A stretch of 64,000 nt of DNA, from the NCBI RefSeq assembly GCF_050624435.1, contig NC_134537.1, positions 18,472,584 to 18,536,583 of the forward strand. Reading direction: 5' to 3'. The stretch comes from Tenrec ecaudatus (taxonomy: Eukaryota > Chordata > Mammalia > Afrosoricida > Tenrecidae). The notes beneath the pieces are model-generated. The model had not been told where the DNA came from. It did no database searches and was given only the letters and a program-made list of their open reading frames with translations. The translations under genes and the position numbers were made by a program. This document shows, piece after piece, positions 58,061 to 64,000 of the stretch; position 1 is the first letter of the stretch; every line of letters starts with the position of its first letter.

Positions 58061-59060
58061 AGCATTGCTCCAAGGACTCCAACTTGTTTCTGGAATGGGG
58101 TGGGCCTGAAATCATTAAGTAATTAAATGAAATCACAGAAATGTGGAGCCCAGAAAGGTTTAAAAAAATTTTTTTAAACTATTGGAAATACAGGCAACCC
58201 TTCCTGCCTCTTTTCTGTTCTATCTAATTCCTGGGCCTCAGGGTGCTGGGAGCAAGGACTCTGCTCTATAGAAGGGATGCTAAGGACTCAGCAGTTCACA
58301 GAGCCAGGCCCCCAGCCCCCCACTGCTTCCCAACTCCAACCCATGGCTGTTCCAGCTCCCCAGGCAGGACCTGGCAATGGGGGTGATGCTGTTATGGGGA
58401 CTCAGATAACTGGTCCAGGAGAACAAACATTTACCCCGGATTTGTCTGGGGCTGCAGCTGGGAGATGCTCTTGGGCCCAGCAGCATCTGTCAGAGATATT
58501 TTCAGAAACCAACGTAATACAAAAGACTCGCACTGCAATATTAACAGCAGGCTCTGCACATCCCACGTTTGAGAACTGAACTTTGAGCCGTCATGTACCT
58601 TGATGACAGGGCTCAAGTCGTCAGATCTCTTCAAAGCCAGAAAAAGAGCAGTTCCATACTGACTGGCCTAATGGCTTTGAAACAGAAACTGCTTCCAGCA
58701 TAAAAGGAGCTAGAATTAATGCTAAAATTAATCAGGGGAAAACTGCCAAAATAATATTAAATCTGGATGGTTATTAAAACCAACATCGCATTTTTAAAGT
58801 GACACATAAACCCAGGTAGCAGACTTGGAGAACGCCAAATCAAAACCAAAACCAAAACAAACAAACAAACCAAACAAAACAAAACAAAGCCCAAACCCCC
58901 ACTGCCACCCAGATTCTTCTTACAGATCATGAATGAACCTGTAGGGCTGGGGAAGCAGACTGTGGTTTGGTAGCTCTTTCAGGACATACAGGTGGCTCTG
59001 TAGGAAAATGGAAAAATTCTAAAGGATGTTATTTCAATAATGGTGATTTCATTTCTTTAT
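58061..59060. other. Unassigned, with an A-rich SINE-like remnant at 58845-58920
   Basis: The 100-codon plus frame at 58277-58579 has no domain and is overlapped by minus-strand frames. The A/C-rich run at 58845-58890 followed by 'cccccactgccacccagattct' looks like the inverted tail of an AfroSINE that is otherwise lost. Confidence 0.45.
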
Positions 59061-59080
59061 AAAAATATATTTAGGGCTTT

Positions 59081-59835
59081 CTAGCTCAGAAGCAACAAAG
59101 CCCACATGGAAGAAGCACACCAGCCTGCGCGGTCATGAGGTGTCGAAGGGATCAGGTATAAGGCATCATCAGAACAAAAACTTCTTACTATATTGAATGA
59201 AGGGGGAAGTGCAGAGTGGAGACCCAAAGCCCATTTGTCGGCCGCTGGAGACAAATCCCTTTGCAGAGGGGGATAGGAGAGGAGATGAGTCAGTCAGGGT
59301 GTGATGTAGCAACGATGAAGAATACAGCTTTCCCCCAGATCCTGGATGCTTCCTCCCCCCCAACTACCATGATCCAAATTCTACCTTGCAAGTCTGGCTA
59401 GACCAGAGGTGGTACACTGGTGCATATAGGAGCTGGAGGCACAGGGAATCCAGGGTGGATGATACCTTCAGGACTAGGGGTGTGAGTGGTGATACTGGGA
59501 GGGTAGAAGGAGAGTGGGTTGGAAAGAGGGAACCGATTACAAGGATCTACATGTGACCTCCTCCCTGGGGGATGGACAACAGAAAATGGGGTGAAGGGAG
59601 ACGTCGGACAGGGAAAGATATGACAAAATAATAATTTATTAATTATCCAGGGCTCATGAGTGAGGGAGGGGGAAGTGGGGAGGGAGGGGGAAAAAAGAGG
59701 ACTTGATGCAAAGGGCTTAAGTGGAGAGCAAATGCTTTGAAAATGATGAGGGCAATGAATGTACAGATGTGCTTTACACAATTGATGTATATTTGGATTG
59801 TCATAAGAGTTGTATGAGTCCCAAATAAAACGTTA
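59081..59835 (+). mobile_element. 5'-truncated L1 with perfect target duplication
   Basis: This 755-bp copy of the L1 3' region is flanked by a perfect 20-bp direct repeat (59061-59080 and 59836-59855, aaaaatatatttagggcttt). It starts at 'ctagctcagaagcaacaaagcccacatgg' and holds 'ggtggtacactggtgcatataggagctggagg', 'gggtgtgagtggtgatactggg' and 'gctttgaaaatgatgagggcaatgaatgtacagatgtgc'. It ends in a poly(A) signal-like 'aataaa' (59824-59829) and a short A tail. It contains no coding region. The intact duplication suggests a relatively young insertion. Confidence 0.95.
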
Positions 59836-59897
59836 AAAAATATATTTAGGGCTTTTGAATCATTTTTAAAATGGTTGTACAATTGGCTCAAAGTTTG

Positions 59898-60036
59898 GCG
59901 CCCCCTGCCCCTAGGACAGTAGAACCACACCAGCAGGTGTCAAAGGCAGCATCTTCCTCCTGCGAGTGGCTGATAGGTTCCAATGCTGGGCCTCTTGGCT
60001 AAGGGGCAAGTTTAATCCTTGCACCACCAGGGCTTA
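59898..60036 (-). repeat. Diverged AfroSINE, reverse orientation
   Basis: 'cttcctcctgcgagtggctgataggttccaatgctgggcctcttggctaa' and 'taatccttgcaccaccagggct' are the inverted body and head. The tail is poorly preserved. Confidence 0.65.
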
Positions 60037-60238
60037 ACCAGGGTCTTGGACAAAAAGCGCAATTGAACTGTGAAGATGGTAATGAATCATGCTCACTCCT
60101 TTTTTTTTAACTTAAAAAAATATTTTTCATTTGATAGTCCAAAGAATAAAGTTCCCCTGTTTTTTCCTTCTAATGGGGGGTGGAGGGGAGGCAGTCTTCG
60201 TGTGATATAGGACATTCAGGTGACTGGCCATGGGTAGA

Positions 60239-60572
60239 GGAGCCCTGGTGCTGTTGTGCTAAAGGCAAAGCCAGCGGTTTCAAACCACAAGCCTCCCTAT
60301 GGGAGAGACTGGTCCTCTGAGAAACCCTGTAGAGCAGCGGTTCTCAACCTGTGGGTCGCGACCCCTTTAGGGATTCATGTGACCCTTTCACAGGAGTCAC
60401 TGATTCAGAACAGTAGCAAAATTACAGTTATGAAAATAATTTTATGGTTGGGGGGGGTCAGCACATGAGGAACTGTATGAAAGGGCCGCAGCATTAGGAA
60501 GGCTGAGAGCCACTGACGTCCAGGATCACTGCGAGGCAACATTGACTTGAAGGCAGTGGATTTGGTTTGGTT
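60239..60572 (+). repeat. AfroSINE split by SPIN
   Basis: The left part (60239-60334) reads 'ggagccctggtgctgttgtgctaaaggcaaagccagcggtttcaaaccacaagcctccc...aaccctgtagag'. The right part (60516-60572) reads 'acgtccaggatcactgcgaggcaacattgacttgaaggcagtggatttgg'. About ten bases of the SINE appear missing at the join. Confidence 0.85.
60335..60515. mobile_element. SPIN-type non-autonomous hAT transposon
   Basis: It begins 'cagcggttctcaacctgtggg' and continues 'tcgcgacccctttaggg...gaccctttcacaggagtcac', 'cagaacagtagcaaaattacagttatgaa' and 'ggaactgtatgaaagggccgcagcattaggaaggctgagagccactg'. This is the order and wording of the SPIN miniature family. The first 16 bases and the inverted last 16 agree at 13 positions. 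Flanking 8-mers (ctgtagag and acgtccag) do not match; the left one fits the hAT target pattern, so the right junction has probably changed. At 181 bp it encodes nothing and would depend on an external transposase. Confidence 0.92.
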
Positions 60573-60577
60573 ATGCT

Positions 60578-60742
60578 GTGGTGGCACTGTAGGGGAGGCA
60601 GATGCTGACCCGCTAACAGTAAGGTCTGCATTTCAAACTCACCAGCTGCTTTGGCTGGGAGAAAGCTGGGGCTGACTGCTTCTATAAAGATGGCGGTCCC
60701 CAAACCCTGTGAGTCAGAATCGAACTGAGGGGAGTGGGTTTA
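60578..60742 (+). repeat. AfroSINE
   Basis: 'gtggtggcactgtaggggaggcagatgctgacccgctaacagtaaggtctgcatttcaaactcaccagctgc' and 'gtgagtcagaatcgaactgaggggagtgggtt' are in order. It follows the SPIN-carrying copy directly, in the same orientation. Confidence 0.85.
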
Positions 60743-60834
60743 GCTCTCCAGGGAAAGCATAATAAATCTTCATAAGAACCCAAACAAAAGCTTTGGGTTC
60801 TTTCAGTTACTTAAAAAAAGAAAAAAAGAAAAGA

Positions 60835-61220
60835 TAAATCCATCAATCTAATGTCTCCAAGCAGATTCTGACTCACAGGGACCCCATAAAGAGTTTCTGA
60901 GGCAATGAGAAGTTGGTGTTGTGGTGGATTACGAGGTTGGGCTGTTCAGCCCAAGATCAGCAGTTGGAATCCCTCAATCGCTCCTCAGGAGAAAGATGTG
61001 GCTTTCTACTCCCCAAAAGTTACAGTCTTGGAAACCCATGGGGGCAGCTCTAGCCTGTCCTGTAGGGTCACTCTGAGTTGGAGCCGACTTGATGGCTCTG
61101 AGTTGTGGTGGGGATGCTGTAACCTTCAGAGGAGCTACAGATAGCCCATCTTTCTCCAAGGGAGTGACAGTGACATTGTGCTTGGCGGTTCAATGCTTAC
61201 CCAATGGCGCCACCAGGACT
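60835..61220 (-). repeat. AfroSINE (reverse) split by another AfroSINE
   Basis: The left part (60835-60906) reads 'catcaatctaatgtctccaagcagattctgactcacagggaccccataaagagtttctgaggc'. The right part (about 61110-61220) reads 'gctgtaaccttcagaggagctac...ctttctccaagggagtgac...ccaatggcgccaccaggac'. Together they form one inverted copy. Confidence 0.75.
60907..61108 (+). repeat. AfroSINE inserted in AfroSINE
   Basis: 'ggtgttgtggtggattacgaggttgggctg', 'atcagcagttggaatccctcaatcgctcctcaggagaaagatg' and 'gtcctgtagggtcactctgagttggagccgacttgatggctctgagttg' make a complete plus-strand copy inside the inverted one. No clean target duplication was fixed. Confidence 0.85.
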
Positions 61221-61637
61221 AGCTCTTAAGACATTTTCTGTCATTTAGTTTTTGTTTTCTGTTTACCTTTTTATGGACCTTTAAGAAATGTCCATGAAGA
61301 CTGCCTGCTGATCTACAGGCATATTCCATTTTATTGTGATTTACAGACACTGAGATGTTTTTTACAATGGCAAGGTTTGTGGGAATTCTGCATTGAGCAA
61401 ATCCATTGTCATTGATTGCTGATCGATTGGAGACCTCATTTCATGTTTCCATGTCATATTTTTGTAATTTTCACATTATTTCAAACTCTTTCTTAATGCG
61501 ATTAACACTCAATAGGCTACTGATCAGTATAAACAAATTGTATGTGGTCTGGGAAACCCATTCATGTGACTTGCATTATTGTGGAATGTACATTATTGTT
61601 GTTGTGCTTGAATTACAGTAATGATGTCAGACTATAT
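61221..61637. other. Unassigned AT-rich sequence
   Basis: No gene or repeat family was recognised. Confidence 0.5.
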
Positions 61638-62990
61638 TTCTTTTTCTTTAAATTAAAAAAGTCAGTTTATTGGTAACTCTTAGATATATAACATTCCATA
61701 GTTCAATCACATCAAGCAGTATTGTAAAATTGCTACCACAGTTTCAAAAGAGTTTCTTCTTGAAATCCTTGATATCAACTCTCCTTTATTCCCTCCCTCC
61801 CACACACTACCCCCCAGGATCTCTTATATATTTATATGTTCCCCTCTAATCATTTTTTTATTGTTGCTGTTACCATATCTTACACAATCCAATATATCCA
61901 TTCACATACAATTTTTTGTTTGATCCCATCCAGTGGGGCTATACAGTCATCAATGCGATCAGTTTCCTATTTCGCACCCCCCCCCCCACCCACCGTCCCT
62001 TGTCCCTCCCTTCCCACACCCTCAGGGAACCATTACTCCCGTTACTGTTTCTGATGGGTTATCTCTCTTGGCTTTCATGTACTGAGTGATCTTAAATATA
62101 CAAATGAACATATGCAAATCTGCCATTATTAATGAGGTAAAACAAATAAAAACCTTGATAGTAAGGGGTGGAAATATTAAAGAGCTAAAGGGTGGTTTTG
62201 TGGTTCATCAGTGCTACACCACAGCCTGGATTAGTCACCCCTTCTGTGTGGTCCTTCTGAGTGGGACTGTCCAGTTATCTCACAGGTGGGCGTTGGGTCC
62301 TCACTACATCCACACCCCTCTTCACGAAATTTGGTTGCTTGGTTTTGCACTTGTGATACCTCTTCCTGTTGACATCTCATAATCACACAGGCTGGTGTGC
62401 TTCTTCCATGTGGACTTTGCTGCTTCTCAGCTAGATGGCTGCTTGTTTGTCTTCAAGCCTTTAAGACCCCAGACACTAGATCTTTTGGTAGCCAGGCATC
62501 ATCCATCAGCTTTCTTCACATTTGCTTATGTGCCTGCTTTGTCTTCAGCTATGTGTCGGGAAGGTGAGCACCATGGAATGCCAGTTTAATAGAACAAAAT
62601 GTTCTTGCATCGAGGGAGTACTTGTGTAGAGGCCCAATGTCCATCTGCTTCCTTGTTGCATTTGCTTATAAATAGACAAGTAAGCATATATGTATATATT
62701 TACATATATATCTCTATATACACACACATTCTTCTTGATTCCTTTTCTTTTTACTCCTGCCCCACTATCATGTTTACCCATCTTTGACTTCTCAGTAATT
62801 CCTCTCAGATACAACTCAAATGATCAGACACGACCAGAAAAGTTCCCCACTCCTCGCCATCAATTTTTGAACACTTACTATTCCCCCTGTACCTCTCATT
62901 GTTGGCTTCCCGCTTCCCTCCTCCACTCCCCTCCCACGTCCCCCAGGAACTGTCGAATCAACCCTGTGGGTGACACTGGTCAGATCTGCA
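61638..62990 (-). mobile_element. L1 3' UTR, long fragment, reverse orientation
   Basis: In order on the plus strand: 'cagtttattggtaactcttagatatataacattcc', a C run at 61977-61987, 'gttactgtttctgatgggttatctc', 'cacacaggctggtgtgcttcttccatgtggactttgctgc', 'aagcctttaagaccccagacactagatcttttggtagccaggcatcatcc', 'gtgtcgggaaggtgagcaccatggaatgccagtttaatagaacaaaatgttcttgcat' and 'ggcccaatgtccatctgc'. This is a longer 3' UTR than at 1888-2754 and a different subfamily at its 3' end. A TA/CA patch lies at 62687-62730. No ORF2 remains. The higher-coordinate boundary is uncertain. Confidence 0.85.
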
Positions 62991-64000
62991 AGAGACCATA
63001 GTATGGTGACAGGGCCAGGCAGCATCTTGCTCCATTTGGCTTTGGATTGCCCTGTATGAGTCCCAGCCCAGGTCAAAACAACAAGAAACCACTACTCCCA
63101 AACAGCCTTTCTCCAGCACTCAGCTGCGATCCAGCCCCCTGTACTTCATAGGTAAGACACCCAGACATTTAGGGAAACTGGAGGCTGAGCAAGTGGGGTG
63201 ATTCCAGACCCAACAGTCACAAAGCTTTAGGTAAATCTCATTTCTTTCTTGTAAAGGACTGTATAACATTTACCAGTTCATCTTATTTGTTTTTTGCACA
63301 CAGAGACCATTTGTACAACTAGACGTGAATTCCCCACTTCCCTTGGAAGACATATCTATGAAATATTTTTCACCTTGGGGGAATTGTCAGGTATAAAAAC
63401 ACAAAGGAAAGTGACTGAGTGGGATATAAAGAGACACATATTTCTGCCCTAGTTATAATTATTCTTTTGTAGATGCCATGGGTTTCTAGGATACCGGAGG
63501 GAAAGATGTACAAACCTGCTCTACTTGATTGGCATCATATGACAAGGGAAGAGAGAAGAGGAAGGTGCGTTGTGGGAAACTAGCCACCCTCCCACTGTCA
63601 GACATGAAGATTAAACTGTAGGACAGGGTACAGTGAAGAAGAATACTAAATTATTTAGTGGTAAGACTGTCAAAAGTGCAAATTTCAAAACATCCACCAA
63701 AAAAACCTCTCATGTAAATATAGAATGAATAAATATCAAAGATATTTTTGGCAAAGATCTGATTCAGTTCCTTCATGGGAGAAGCAGTACGGTTAGAAAA
63801 TTGGCCAAAAGAGCAATTGAGGAATTAGGGATTTGTAGGTAAGCTAATAAAACAAAGTTAAGATAGATGGCTAGGTTAGAATAAAGCTGGTTAGAACTCA
63901 ACAGTAAACCATTAAAAAAAAATTTTTTCTTGGATAGAAAACATTTCCCCCCACTGGCTTTAACTACATGTTAAAGAGAAAAGTCAAGCAAAAATAGATT
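62991..64000. other. Unassigned, to end of window
   Basis: No repeat or gene was recognised with confidence. The L1 above may extend to about 63080. Confidence 0.5.

Noticed and set aside
58277-58579. 100-codon frame as a small protein
   Set aside because: No domain is present, the minus strand is also open, and no regulatory or splice evidence exists.

Overview
This window is repeat-rich mammalian genomic DNA with no protein-coding gene that I can support. Long open frames are few, and the longer ones fall in repeats, a dead retrocopy or antisense to LTRs. Dozens of short interspersed elements are AfroSINEs: a tRNA-like head, a tail resembling the 3' end of an RTE LINE, and the words for 'gactcatagtgaccc' and 'ctggtggcacagtggttaag'. 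Together with RTE LINE pieces, this points to an afrotherian. A 181-bp element at 60335-60515 has the termini and body of a SPIN ('Space Invader') hAT transposon. From memory of the literature, SPIN among afrotherians is known from tenrecs, so the best guess is a tenrec such as Echinops telfairi. That species call is inference, not proof.

Layout. 1-5.1 kb: two AfroSINEs, a MaLR-like solo LTR, a 5'-truncated L1 with a 16-bp target duplication, MIR remnants, an almost perfect 54-bp-arm inverted repeat, and an old MaLR LTR. 6-20 kb: AfroSINEs, several solo LTRs, two RTE fragments (one from the reverse transcriptase domain), and two notable nests. One nest is a hAT miniature element inside an AfroSINE. 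The other is an LTR inside an L1 3' end, with a 95-bp tandem duplication across the junction. 20-34 kb: mostly unassigned sequence, a pogo/Tigger-like deletion derivative with a remnant transposase C-terminus, and an RTE copy split by an LTR. 34-48 kb: AfroSINEs, an alpha-tubulin processed pseudogene sitting inside a MaLR-like LTR, an RTE 3' end, an old MLT1-like LTR interrupted by an AfroSINE, and two MIRs. 48-64 kb: an LTR inside an AfroSINE with a perfect 5-bp duplication, another solo LTR with a perfect 5-bp duplication, several L1 3' ends, the SPIN copy, and a long L1 3' UTR on the minus strand.

The genes do not form a working system: the content is a stratigraphy of transposons. The useful information is in the nesting order. 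AfroSINEs are hosts to LTRs, a hAT miniature element and SPIN. LTRs also interrupt L1 and RTE copies. I searched for a novel system and found none. The best leads are the horizontally transferred DNA transposons, what look like afrotherian- or tenrec-specific MaLR-like LTR families, and the long quasi-palindrome at 4.4-4.6 kb. Family names are from remembered consensus features, because no database search was possible.
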